DNA of 64,000 nt, taken from Acaudatibacter sp050729515. GTDB lineage: Bacteria; Pseudomonadota; Alphaproteobacteria; Caulobacterales; Caulobacteraceae. Positions 9,192 to 17,409 of this stretch are shown one piece after another. The stretch is from assembly GCA_050729515.1 (NCBI GenBank), contig JBOHLG010000004.1, forward strand, positions 62,001-126,000. The letters run 5' to 3'. Positions within the stretch are counted from its first letter, which is position 1, and each line of letters begins with the position of its first letter. Under the pieces are notes generated by a model. That model saw only the letters and a program-made list of their open reading frames with translations, searched no databases and was not told the DNA's origin. A program made the translations under genes and the position numbers.

Positions 9192-11108
9192 TCAGCCCGC
9201 CCGCCCGGCGAGCCAGGACTGGAACATCAGCACCGTCCAAATGCGATGATCGGCTGAAGAATCTCCGGCCAGGTACCTGCGCCACAGCTTCTCGATGGGT
9301 CCGGCGTCAAGAAGGCCCTGCCGACGGACGGGCGCCAGCAGTCCCTCTGCCCAGTTACGAAGATCGCCGGTGAGCCAGTCATGCAAAGGGACGGAGAAGC
9401 CGAGCTTGGGGCGCTCGAAGAGGGCGCGCGGGACATGTCGGGCGAGGACCTCGCGAAGGAGCCATTTGCCGACGCCTCCCCGCACCTTCATGACCTCCGG
9501 GAGCCGAAAGGCGAACGCCGCGATGCGAGCGTCCAGGAGCGGGGCGCGGGTCTCTAAAGAAACACTCATGGCGGCGCGGTCGAGCTTGCAGAGGATGTCG
9601 CCAGGAAGGTAGTCGATCGCATCGCGCCACTGCATGGCGCAAAGCGGGTCAACTCCAAGAGGACCCGGGCCTCGCCATACGGCCGGATCCCGAAGCGGCG
9701 CGCCAGTCAGGACTTCCGGATCGAACCAGGCGCTCATGGTCCGCTCGTAGAGTTCGTCTTCGCTCCTCGCGCCAATCCACCCTGCCGCCCTGCGAAGGGC
9801 GGGCGCCATCCTTCCCCGTGCGGCGTAGTCCTCGCCGATGCCGGCGAAAAAACCTGATCCGGCTTCGAGGAGGGCGAGCGGCGCCGCCCGCGCCAGCGCC
9901 GCGGCGCATCCTCTTAAGGGCGCTCGCCTCACCGCCCGCCAGAGCTTCGGAACGCCCCAGTACCGGACGTAGCCGGCGAACATCTCGTCGCCACCGTCGC
10001 CGGTGAGGCACACCTTGACCTCATCTCGCGCCATTGCGGCGAGAAGAAGCGTCGGGATCTGAGAAGGATCGGCGAAGGGTTCGTCCCATTTCGCCGCCAG
10101 GTCGGGCGCCAAAGCCTGGGCGTCGGCGGTGGTGAAGATGTGGGTACGGTGTTCAGCGCCCAGATGCGCTGCGACCGCCTCGGCGTGGGCGGACTCGTCG
10201 AACCGCGGCTCGGAAAAGCCGATCGTGAAGGTCTTGATCGGCGCTTGCGCCGCCTTGCTCATCATCGCCGCAACGGTCGAGGAATCGATCCCGCCGGACA
10301 AAAAGACGCCGAGCGGGACATCGGCGACCATTTGTTCGGCGACCACCTCGCCGAGCAGCCGTTCGAGCTCGGCAACGGCCGCGTCGGGGTCGGAGAGCGG
10401 GGCCTCGGCGCCGGCCTCGATCACTTGGGCGAGACTCCAATAGGGCGCCAGCTTTGCGCCTTCATTCGCCCGCCAGTCCAGCCGCCAGCCCGGCGCAAGC
10501 TTGGCCGCCCCGGCCAGGATGGAAAGAGGTGCGGGAACATAGCCCAGGCGAAGGAAGGCGCTGATGGCGGGGCGTGAAAGGCTGAGATCGAGATCCGGAA
10601 CGGCTTCCAAAGCGGTGAGCTCGGAGGCGAAAACGAGGCCGCCCGCGTGCTCGGCCCAGTAGAGCGGCTTCTCGCCCAGGCGATCTCGGGCGAGCGTCAG
10701 TCGCTCCTCACGGCGGTCCCAGAGCGCCATGGCGAACATTCCGATCGCCTTCTCGAGGGCGGCCGAGACTCCGAAGCAGGCGACCGCCTCGAGGAGAACC
10801 TCTATATCGCTCGTCCCTCTCCAGCTTACGTGCGAATCCGCCTCCACTTCAGCCCGCAATTCTTTGTAATTGTAGATCTCTCCGTTGATCGTGATGACCC
10901 ATCGCCCGCACGCCGACACCATCGGTTGGCGGCCGGTCGGGCTGAGATCGATGATCGCCAACCGGCGATGGCCGAAGAGGACGCCCCCCTCGCGCCAAAT
11001 CCCTTCGTCGTCTGGCCCCCGGTGCGAGAGCGGCCCGAGCATGCGCTTGAGCGCCGCCTCGTCCAGGGTTCGGCGGCGAGGAAGGACGGCGCCGGCTATG
11101 CCGCACAT
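9192..11108 (-). CDS. asnB: Glutamine-hydrolysing asparagine synthase, polysaccharide-cluster type
   Basis: A 638-residue class II glutamine amidotransferase. Cys2 in MCGIAGAVLPRR is the glutaminase nucleophile; SHRGPDDEG, HRRLAIIDLS and TINGEIYNYKELR complete that domain (to about residue 210). The synthetase domain has the PP-loop FLSGGIDSSTVAAM and later LTGDGGDEMFAGYVRYW and MSVSLETRAPLLD. It makes asparagine or amidates another carboxylate with ATP and glutamine. AsnB paralogues of this length are frequent inside capsule and exopolysaccharide loci, where they may amidate uronic acids. The UDP-glucuronate epimerase next to it fits that idea, but free asparagine synthesis cannot be excluded. 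Confidence 0.9.
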   Translation of the reverse strand: MCGIAGAVLPRRRTLDEAALKRMLGPLSHRGPDDEGIWREGGVLFGHRRLAIIDLSPTGRQPMVSACGRWVITINGEIYNYKELRAEVEADSHVSWRGTSDIEVLLEAVACFGVSAALEKAIGMFAMALWDRREERLTLARDRLGEKPLYWAEHAGGLVFASELTALEAVPDLDLSLSRPAISAFLRLGYVPAPLSILAGAAKLAPGWRLDWRANEGAKLAPYWSLAQVIEAGAEAPLSDPDAAVAELERLLGEVVAEQMVADVPLGVFLSGGIDSSTVAAMMSKAAQAPIKTFTIGFSEPRFDESAHAEAVAAHLGAEHRTHIFTTADAQALAPDLAAKWDEPFADPSQIPTLLLAAMARDEVKVCLTGDGGDEMFAGYVRYWGVPKLWRAVRRAPLRGCAAALARAAPLALLEAGSGFFAGIGEDYAARGRMAPALRRAAGWIGARSEDELYERTMSAWFDPEVLTGAPLRDPAVWRGPGPLGVDPLCAMQWRDAIDYLPGDILCKLDRAAMSVSLETRAPLLDARIAAFAFRLPEVMKVRGGVGKWLLREVLARHVPRALFERPKLGFSVPLHDWLTGDLRNWAEGLLAPVRRQGLLDAGPIEKLWRRYLAGDSSADHRIWTVLMFQSWLAGRAG

Positions 11109-11141
11109 TTTGCGCCCCTTGGGGCGGACTTTGAAAAGGCC

Positions 11142-11435
11142 TCAGTCGCCGGTCTCGCCCCGGCAGTGGGTCCGCCAATGATGGTGGACGAAGAGGGTCT
11201 GGCACAGAGCGGCATGACGATACTGCACGCGCACGGCGTGAGGCCGGTCGCTTTCGCGGCGCGAACGCGCCTCGGAGACCTCCTGGTTCTGGTGGCGGAG
11301 GCGGCGAAGCTGCGCCTCATGATGAAGATGACGAGGGTGATGATGATGATGGCGCCGCACCCTTGCCTGGGCGGGCCCGTTCGTCAGGGCGAGGCCGAGG
11401 ACCGCGGCGGCGAGAATTGAAAGAGCGCGTTTCAT
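11142..11435 (-). CDS. Small exported histidine-rich protein, unknown function
   Basis: A 97-residue ORF with a clear Sec signal peptide: MKRALSILAAAVLGLALTNG then PAQA before a likely signal peptidase I site. The mature part opens with a basic His-rich stretch (RVRRHHHHHPRHLHHE) and ends with CQTLFVHHHWRTHC, two cysteines bracketing another His cluster. That suggests metal binding in the periplasm, but this is inference. It overlaps the annotated 3' tail of nnrD by 119 bases in another frame. If nnrD ended in the alternative frame described for that gene, the two would instead meet in an ATGA overlap, which supports this being a real gene. No family recognised. Confidence 0.6.
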   Translation of the reverse strand: MKRALSILAAAVLGLALTNGPAQARVRRHHHHHPRHLHHEAQLRRLRHQNQEVSEARSRRESDRPHAVRVQYRHAALCQTLFVHHHWRTHCRGETGD

Positions 11436-12921
11436 TTGGAATCCGCTTCAGGCGTGGCGAGGGGCGCGATTCGCGCCAGAGCCTTTTCATCACCTTGACC
11501 GTCGCGCCCGGCAAGTCCTCGCTGACGAGTCCGGGGCCGAAACGCCGCGCCGCCTCGGCGTGGATGAAGGCGGCCGCGCAGGCGGCCTCGAAACTCGCCA
11601 TCCCCTGCGCCAAAAGGCCGCCGATGAGGCCGCCCAGGACATCGCCCGATCCGGCCGTCGCCAACCAAGGCGTGCCGTTGAGACTGACCGCGGCGCGGCC
11701 GTCAGGCGCGGCGATCACCGTGTCTGGCCCCTTGAGCAACACGACTGCCCCGCTCATCGCCGCCGCCTCTCTGGCCGCGCTCACCCGCTCGGACGCGCCC
11801 CTCAGAAGTCCGGGAAAGACCCGCTCGAACTCGCCGGGATGAGGTGTGAGGACATCCTCGCAGTCGAGAGCGGCGAAGAGCCTTGCAGGCTCGTCCGCGA
11901 ACGAGGTCAAAGCGTCGGCGTCGACCACGAGCTTCGCCCCGCCCGCGGCGAGCGCCAGAAGATTGTCTCGCGTCTCCTCGCCCACTCCGGCGGCCGGCCC
12001 GATCACCGCCGCGTCCACTCCGGCCGCAGCCCGTCCAAGCTCCTCTGAGGAGGAGAAGCATTTCAGCATCACCGCTTCGAGGTGGGCGGCGTTCACCGCC
12101 AGCGCCTCGGGCGGCGACAAAACCGTAACCAGGCCCGCCCCGCTTCGCAGCCCAGCGCGAGCCGCGAGCCGCGCCGCTCCGGTCGTCCAAGGTCCACCGC
12201 TCACCACGAAGAGACGCCCGCGGTCGTGTTTGTGGGCGTCTCGGGCGGGCCAGGGGAACTGGCTCATCCAGAGGCTGGGCCGATTTTCGAAGAGACGAGA
12301 GGTTGTTGATCCCAGCCCGATATCGGCGATGCACACTTCGCCGCAGAAACTCCGCGCCGGCTCGAGTACATGGGCGAGCTTGCGGCGATGGAAGCTCACG
12401 GTCAGATCGGCGCGGAAACAGGCTTCGCCCAGCGGACGGCCAAGATCGCCGGATAGCCCGCTCGGCGCATCAACCGCGAGCACTGCGATCCCCGCCGAAG
12501 CGATCTTCGCAGCGAGTTCGGCGGCCGCGCCGGCGAGCGGCCGATTGAGGCCGCTCCCGAAGAGAGCGTCGATGACGAGGTCGCATTGGAGCGATCGCGC
12601 TCCAAGCGATGAGATTGCGCCCTTCCATTTGTCGGCCGCGGCCCGCGCGGCTTGAGAGGCAGGGGGAGCAAGGGCTTCGATGGCGACGTCGATTCCAGCC
12701 TGGGCGATGAGACGGGCGGCGACATAGCCGTCGCCGCCATTATTGCCAGGCCCGCAGAGCACCGTGACCCGCGCCGGCTCGAAGCGCTCGAGAGCCGCCC
12801 TGGCGGCCGCCTCGCCAGCCCGTTCCATCAATGCCTCAATCGAGACGCCGGAAGCGACAGCCGCGGCCTCGCATCGCGCCATCTCGGCTAGGGTGAGGAT
12901 CTCGAGTCCTTGGCCGCTCAC
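11317..12921 (-). CDS. nnrD: Bifunctional NAD(P)HX epimerase / ADP-dependent dehydratase, tail probably frameshifted
   Basis: Repairs hydrated NADH and NADPH. Residues 1 to about 210 are the YjeF_N epimerase (VLCGPGNNGGDGYVAARLI, VIDALFGSGLNRPL, VDAPSGLSGDLG). Residues about 220-480 are the ribokinase-like dehydratase (HKHDRGRLFVVSGG, AVIGPAAGVGEETR, LTPHPGEFERVFPG, LATAGSGDVLGGLIGGLL). Family members end shortly after a motif like GPGLVSEDLPGA. Here about 55 further arginine- and serine-rich residues run across the next gene. One extra A in the A-run at 11484-11487 would switch to a frame ending ARIAPLATPEADSK with a stop at 11432, in ATGA overlap with the His-rich gene. The start is GTG in a GTGA overlap with the phosphatase gene. 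Confidence 0.88.
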   Translation of the reverse strand: MSGQGLEILTLAEMARCEAAAVASGVSIEALMERAGEAAARAALERFEPARVTVLCGPGNNGGDGYVAARLIAQAGIDVAIEALAPPASQAARAAADKWKGAISSLGARSLQCDLVIDALFGSGLNRPLAGAAAELAAKIASAGIAVLAVDAPSGLSGDLGRPLGEACFRADLTVSFHRRKLAHVLEPARSFCGEVCIADIGLGSTTSRLFENRPSLWMSQFPWPARDAHKHDRGRLFVVSGGPWTTGAARLAARAGLRSGAGLVTVLSPPEALAVNAAHLEAVMLKCFSSSEELGRAAAGVDAAVIGPAAGVGEETRDNLLALAAGGAKLVVDADALTSFADEPARLFAALDCEDVLTPHPGEFERVFPGLLRGASERVSAAREAAAMSGAVVLLKGPDTVIAAPDGRAAVSLNGTPWLATAGSGDVLGGLIGGLLAQGMASFEAACAAAFIHAEAARRFGPGLVSEDLPGATVKVMKRLWRESRPSPRLKRIPNETRSFNSRRRGPRPRPDERARPGKGAAPSSSSPSSSSS

Positions 12922-13487
12922 GCCACACCGATCGCGGCTTCGCGACCGCGTTCAAGGATGCTGATCTCTCCCGCACGGAGCCCCAGACGGGTCACCGAGG
13001 CGTGGTCGGGGCGAAATCGCGTCACCATCTCACTGCTCTCGATCACGGAGAGGACGGCGTTGATCGCCACGAAGTGGCTGAAAATCGCCGCATGCGGCCG
13101 CGTCGCGACTGCGGCGTGGACGCCTCTGCGCCATTCCTCGTAGTCGATGTCGCCCGCGATATCGGCCCAGCGGCCGGCGAGCGCCGCGCGCAGCCAGGCG
13201 CCGCGGTCGTCCGGCGCGAGATGAGAAGAAGCCGCGATCTCGCCGACCTTGGGCTCGATCTCGACTGGGAGGCAGAGCGCATCGGCGAGTGGCTGAGCGG
13301 TTTGGCGGCAGCGAGCCAGCGGCGAGCTCACGATCAGGACCGGTCTTTCGGACTTAGGAAGGGCGAGGAAGGCCGCAGCGACTTCTTCGGCCTGGCGGAG
13401 GCCTTCCGCAGCGAGTCCCGGGTCGGAGTCGGCCCCCCCCCACTGGGTCGAGGGCCGGCCGTGGCGGATGAGCCAGATCGGATCCAT
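12918..13487 (-). CDS. Histidine phosphatase (phosphoglycerate mutase-like)
   Basis: A 189-residue member of the histidine phosphatase superfamily. The catalytic RHG motif is in IWLIRHGRPST; VSSPLARCRQTAQPLA supplies the second arginine region, and the late IFSHFVAINAV gives the second catalytic histidine. Such proteins dephosphorylate small metabolites or phosphoproteins in the cytosol; the substrate cannot be named. Coupled on both sides: its start shares one base with the stop of the thiolase-like gene (TGATG), and its stop overlaps the GTG start of nnrD. Confidence 0.85.
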   Translation of the reverse strand: MDPIWLIRHGRPSTQWGGADSDPGLAAEGLRQAEEVAAAFLALPKSERPVLIVSSPLARCRQTAQPLADALCLPVEIEPKVGEIAASSHLAPDDRGAWLRAALAGRWADIAGDIDYEEWRRGVHAAVATRPHAAIFSHFVAINAVLSVIESSEMVTRFRPDHASVTRLGLRAGEISILERGREAAIGVA

Positions 13488-15025
13488 CAGGCGGGCATGA
13501 AGTGATTATGAACGCCGTCCTCGCCGAGCCGCACCTCGCCTCGCCGTCCGACCTGTTCGCTCTCTTCCATCTGGGCAAGAAGCTTCGGATCGGCCGGCGT
13601 GTTGGCGACGAACCGCCGATCTTCAGCGTCACGGCCGATGACGATTCCCATCCGATACCCCTCACGGGCGTGGACGACGGTGAAGGTCTCGATTTTCGCC
13701 GGCCCTTGCGGCTGTTCAATGACGTCTGGATGAGCCAGGGCGTCGATGCGCCGCTGGATCACGGAGGGATCCTGGCGCGAGAAGCGCGTCTTGGGCTTTG
13801 CTGTGGAATAGACGCCGACCGACTGTTTGGTGAGATACCAGCCGTTGGCTGTGCAGACGCCGAAGCTCCCTGGCCGCTCGCGAAGGCGACGCATCGTCGT
13901 GGCGATCGAATGCATGGCGTAGTTGTTTCCCGGCCCTCCGAAATATGGGAGCCCGCCGGTCACGGTGAGACCGCGCGGATCATCGAGGGCGAGGCCGAAC
14001 TCCTCGGCGCCGATCTGCACCGCTGAAGGAAAGCACGAATAGAGATCGATGAAGGCGAGATCGGACGCTTCGATCCCAGCCATCCCAAGCGCGTGCTCGC
14101 CCGTCGCCCGCATGGCCGGGCTGGAGTGATAGTTCTGCCGATCGAGCGGCGACCAGAGGTCGGCGGCGTCGGCGCACCCATGGAGGAAGACGCAGCGATC
14201 CTCGGCGATCAAGAGCTCTCGGGCCTTCTCCAGGCTGGCCAGGACGAGGGCCGCCGACTGATCGACCTGCATGATCGCGTTGAGGTATTTCGGATAGGGG
14301 AAGCCGATCATTCTGTTCTCCGGCCCGACTTCGATGAGTTCCTCGGCGCTGCGCACGATCGGGAACCACGCGAAGGGATTGGCCACGGCGATCCTCGTGA
14401 AGGGAGCAAAGAGCTTTCCCAAACGTCTCTGGTGCTCGGTGAGGCCCCGGCGGTCCCGGGCGCGCAGGGCATTCTCAAACAAGGGGTAGGTGTTGACCGG
14501 AAGGGAGAGGCCATGGGCCGCCTCATGTTCGCTCACCCCGGGTCGGGGATCGCCCACCCGCTCCGGTGCCGACGTCCCGGATGGTCCCGTCTCGTAATCC
14601 GCGAAGGCGTCGCCCGCGCGAAGCCGCCGCATGAGCGAGCCTAAGAACTCGGCGCCCGTCAGAAGGATGAGGTCGTTCTCCCCTGCGGCGATGCGTTCGC
14701 AGGCGATGTTGACGAGCTGCTGAGGGCTGTTGCCGCCCATGTTGGTGTAGACGCTCCAGCGCGGATGGGCGCCAAGGGCGGCGGCGAGCGCAACGGGCGG
14801 ATTCGAAAGGCGTGGAAAGGAGAGACGCGAAAGTGCGCCTGGCGCGTCGGCGGTGAATCCCACCACGCCTATGCCATCGAAGCCGGAAACCGCGGAGAGG
14901 CCGGCGTCGGCGGCGGCTCGCCGGGAAGCTTCTTCGATCAGGCGTAGCGGAGATGGGGCGAGAGCCGCCTCGCCGCGGAACGTGAACTCGCCCTGACCGA
15001 TGAGGACCGGCGTGGTATCCTTCAT
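13487..15025 (-). CDS. Thiolase-fold acetyl-CoA acetyltransferase-like protein
   Basis: A 512-residue thiolase-superfamily protein of the kind annotated as acetyl-CoA acetyltransferase-like in Alphaproteobacteria. It has the two-fold thiolase fold with SVYTNMGGNSPQQLVNIACE in the first half and FIDLYSCFPSAVQ, GGLPYFGGPGNNYAMHSIAT and GVCTANGWYLTKQSVGVYST in the second. The active-site cysteine position of classical thiolases is not obvious in the first half, so it may be a non-decarboxylating or degenerate thiolase acting on acyl-CoA. First gene of the leftward chain running into the phosphatase and nnrD, starting 39 bases from the divergent Coq4 remnant. Confidence 0.8.
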   Translation of the reverse strand: MKDTTPVLIGQGEFTFRGEAALAPSPLRLIEEASRRAAADAGLSAVSGFDGIGVVGFTADAPGALSRLSFPRLSNPPVALAAALGAHPRWSVYTNMGGNSPQQLVNIACERIAAGENDLILLTGAEFLGSLMRRLRAGDAFADYETGPSGTSAPERVGDPRPGVSEHEAAHGLSLPVNTYPLFENALRARDRRGLTEHQRRLGKLFAPFTRIAVANPFAWFPIVRSAEELIEVGPENRMIGFPYPKYLNAIMQVDQSAALVLASLEKARELLIAEDRCVFLHGCADAADLWSPLDRQNYHSSPAMRATGEHALGMAGIEASDLAFIDLYSCFPSAVQIGAEEFGLALDDPRGLTVTGGLPYFGGPGNNYAMHSIATTMRRLRERPGSFGVCTANGWYLTKQSVGVYSTAKPKTRFSRQDPSVIQRRIDALAHPDVIEQPQGPAKIETFTVVHAREGYRMGIVIGRDAEDRRFVANTPADPKLLAQMEESEQVGRRGEVRLGEDGVHNHFMPA

Positions 15026-15064
15026 TCTCTGCCCTCGCCCATCGCTTCGCGTTCCTTTCGCCTA

Positions 15065-15449
15065 ATGCCGCAGAAGGGCGGACGTCAAACCGCGCCGCAC
15101 TATGTCTCCGAGGAGAGTTCTCAGACCCTCGCCGAGGGCCTAGCGGAGTACTACCGGGTCAACGCCGGCGTGGTCACCCGGCCCGAGGATCTCCCGGAGG
15201 CGAGCCGCTCCCTCTTCGCGGGCCATGACGTCTGTCATGTCATTTTCGGACTCCCAACGATCCCCTCGACGAGACGTTGGTCGAGACGAGGGCCATGGTT
15301 TCGATGACGATCGGGGCGCTGCCTCGGATCGTTGTCGCGCTTTTCGAAGCGCTGCGCATGAAGAAACGCCGGGAATGGCGCCCCCGCCGGAGACGTTCGG
15401 CCGCAGTCTCGCCGATCTTCGCGCCGAGTTCGGCGTAAGGATCGTCTGA
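15065..15449 (+). pseudogene. Coq4-family protein gene broken by two frameshifts
   Basis: The first 63 codons read cleanly (SQTLAEGLAEYYRVN, then FAGHDVCHVIFGL). The frame is then lost within 15251-15255. The next frame gives DPLDETLVETRAMVSMTIGA through RIVVALFEALRMKKRREW, and a third frame, entered at the C-run 15381-15385, gives ETFGRSLADLRAEFGVRIV and a stop at 15449. Adding one C at each point restores a single 129-residue ORF whose H54-D-x-x-H58-x11-E matches the zinc motif of Coq4, a ubiquinone-biosynthesis scaffold protein. It is shorter than typical Coq4 (over 200 residues), like short alphaproteobacterial relatives. It is either decayed or mis-sequenced. Confidence 0.72.
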
Positions 15450-15610
15450 GCCCGCTGCCTTTTCGACCGGCGCCGGGCGCCTCCAAATCGAGCGGAACCG
15501 AGGGAACGAAGAGGGCTAAAGGGCCGACCGGACGCCCGCTCTTGCGTTTCGAGGGAGGCAGTGCTCACTGGGAAAGAAGCATCAGCGGTGGGCGCGAGGC
15601 GGCGGGGCGC

Positions 15611-15949
15611 ATGAAAAAGATCGAAGCGGTAATCAAGCCGTTCAAGCTCGATGAGGTGAAGGAGGCTGTCCAGGAACTCGGCGTCCAGGGCATGACCGTG
15701 CTCGAGGCCAAGGGCTATGGTCGCCAAAAGGGCCACACCGAACTCTATCGGGGTGCGGAATACGTCGTCGACTTCCTCCCCAAGATCAAGATTGAGGTCG
15801 TGGTGACCGACGATCAGCTCGCTTCGGTGCTCGAGGCGATCTGCCGGTCAGCCCAGACCGGACGCATCGGAGACGGCAAGATCTTCGTCTCCGACATCGC
15901 CGAAGTCATTCGCATCCGCACCGGCGAACGCGGCGCCGAGGCGATCTGA
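15611..15949 (+). CDS. glnB: Nitrogen regulatory protein PII
   Basis: A 112-residue trimeric PII signal protein sensing 2-oxoglutarate and ATP/ADP and controlling GlnE/NtrB-type targets. The T-loop is complete: YGRQKGHTELYRGAEYVVDF with the uridylylation tyrosine at position 51. The B-loop TGRIGDGKIFV and the C-terminal AEVIRIRTGERGAEAI are also canonical. The ATG at 15611 gives the standard family length. Transcribed with glnA, 40 bases downstream, the usual glnBA order in this class. The 160 bases upstream must contain the promoter; I did not find a convincing sigma-54 site there. Confidence 0.97.
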   Translation: MKKIEAVIKPFKLDEVKEAVQELGVQGMTVLEAKGYGRQKGHTELYRGAEYVVDFLPKIKIEVVVTDDQLASVLEAICRSAQTGRIGDGKIFVSDIAEVIRIRTGERGAEAI

Positions 15950-15989
15950 ATTTCACGCCAGAAAGCATTATTTTCGCAGCGGAAACATC

Positions 15990-17399
15990 ATGCCGACATC
16001 AAAGGACATTCTCGACCTCATCAAGGAGAAGGAGGTTCGCTACGTCGACACTCGCTTCACCGACATGCGTGGGAAGATGCAACACGTCAGCTTCGACCTT
16101 TCCATGGTCGACGACGACTTCTTGAACGACGGGACCATGTTCGACGGCTCCTCGATCGCCGGGTGGAAGGCGATCAACGAGTCGGACATGAAGCTGCGAC
16201 CCGATCTCTCGACGGCGAGCATCGATCCGTTCTTCCAGCTCACCACGCTGGGGCTCTTCTGCGATGTCCTCAATCCCGATACCAATGAGCCATACAACCG
16301 CGATCCGCGCTCCATTGCGCGCAAGGCGCTGATCCACGTGGAAGCGTCGGGGATCGGCGATGCCGTCTTTTTCGGCCCTGAGGCCGAGTTCTTCATTTTC
16401 GACGACGTGAGATGGTCGACCTCCGCCCACGACACCGGCTACGCCTTCGATTCGACCGAGCTGCCCGCGAACACCGGAAGGGCCTATCCAGAGGGCAACA
16501 TGGGTCACCGACCCGGCCCCAAGGGAGGCTATTTCCCCGTTCCGCCGATCGACTCGGCCCAGGATCTCCGCGGCGAGATGCTTCAGGTGATGGGCGAGTT
16601 GGGCATGCAGCCCGAGAAGCACCACCACGAGGTCGCTCCGGCCCAGCACGAGCTTGGCCTCAAGTTCGCGGACCTGGTCACCATGGCCGACCGGATGCAG
16701 CTCTACAAATACGTCATCCACAATGTGGCCGCGGCCTACGGCAAGACGGCGACCTTCATGGCCAAGCCGATGTTCGGCGACAACGGCTCGGGAATGCACG
16801 TTCACCAGTCAATCTGGAGCAAGGGAAAGCCGCTTTTCGCCGGTGACAGATACGCGGGGCTCTCTCAGACCTGCCTCCACTACATCGGCGGGGTCATCAA
16901 GCACGCCCGGGCGATCAACGCCTTTGCGAACTCCACGACCAATTCCTACAAGCGCCTCGTCCCCGGGTTCGAGGCTCCGGTGAAGCTCGCCTATTCGGCC
17001 CGCAACCGCTCGGCCTCGGTGCGCATCCCCCATGTCGAGAGCCCCAAGGGCAAAAGGATCGAGGTGCGCTTTCCCGACTCCATGGGTAACCCCTACCTCA
17101 CCTTCGTCGCCCTCCTGATGGCCGGTCTCGACGGCATTGAGAACCGCATCGATCCGGGAGGGCCGCTCGACAAGAACCTCTATGATCTGCCGCCGCGCGA
17201 GCAGAAGAAGGTCCCCGAAGTCTGCGGCTCATTGAACGAGGCGCTCGACAACCTCGACAAGGACCGGACCTTCCTCAAGAAGGGCGGGGTCATGGATGAT
17301 GATTTCATCGATGCCTACATCGAGCTGAAACGCGAGGAGATCGTGCGCCTCCAGCTCCACCCGCACCCGGTCGAGTTCGACATGTATTACAAATGCTAG
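15990..17399 (+). CDS. glnA: Glutamine synthetase, type I
   Basis: A 469-residue GSI that makes glutamine from glutamate, ammonia and ATP. It has the beta-grasp start MPTSKDILDLIKEKEVRYVD, FDGSSIAGWKAINESDM, the catalytic NGSGMHVHQSIW, KLVP-type loop YKRLVPGFEAPVKLAYSARN and the adenylylation site LDKNLYDLPPREQ, where the tyrosine is modified by GlnE. Dodecameric, cytosolic. Length is that of the family. Second gene of glnBA; the following GNAT gene begins within about ten bases of the stop. Confidence 0.98.
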   Translation: MPTSKDILDLIKEKEVRYVDTRFTDMRGKMQHVSFDLSMVDDDFLNDGTMFDGSSIAGWKAINESDMKLRPDLSTASIDPFFQLTTLGLFCDVLNPDTNEPYNRDPRSIARKALIHVEASGIGDAVFFGPEAEFFIFDDVRWSTSAHDTGYAFDSTELPANTGRAYPEGNMGHRPGPKGGYFPVPPIDSAQDLRGEMLQVMGELGMQPEKHHHEVAPAQHELGLKFADLVTMADRMQLYKYVIHNVAAAYGKTATFMAKPMFGDNGSGMHVHQSIWSKGKPLFAGDRYAGLSQTCLHYIGGVIKHARAINAFANSTTNSYKRLVPGFEAPVKLAYSARNRSASVRIPHVESPKGKRIEVRFPDSMGNPYLTFVALLMAGLDGIENRIDPGGPLDKNLYDLPPREQKKVPEVCGSLNEALDNLDKDRTFLKKGGVMDDDFIDAYIELKREEIVRLQLHPHPVEFDMYYKC

Positions 17400-17409
17400 G
17401 GCGACGCTC

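Noticed and set aside
8183..9373. 396-codon open frame on the plus strand
   Set aside because: Antisense to the epimerase and asnB, both with intact active sites.
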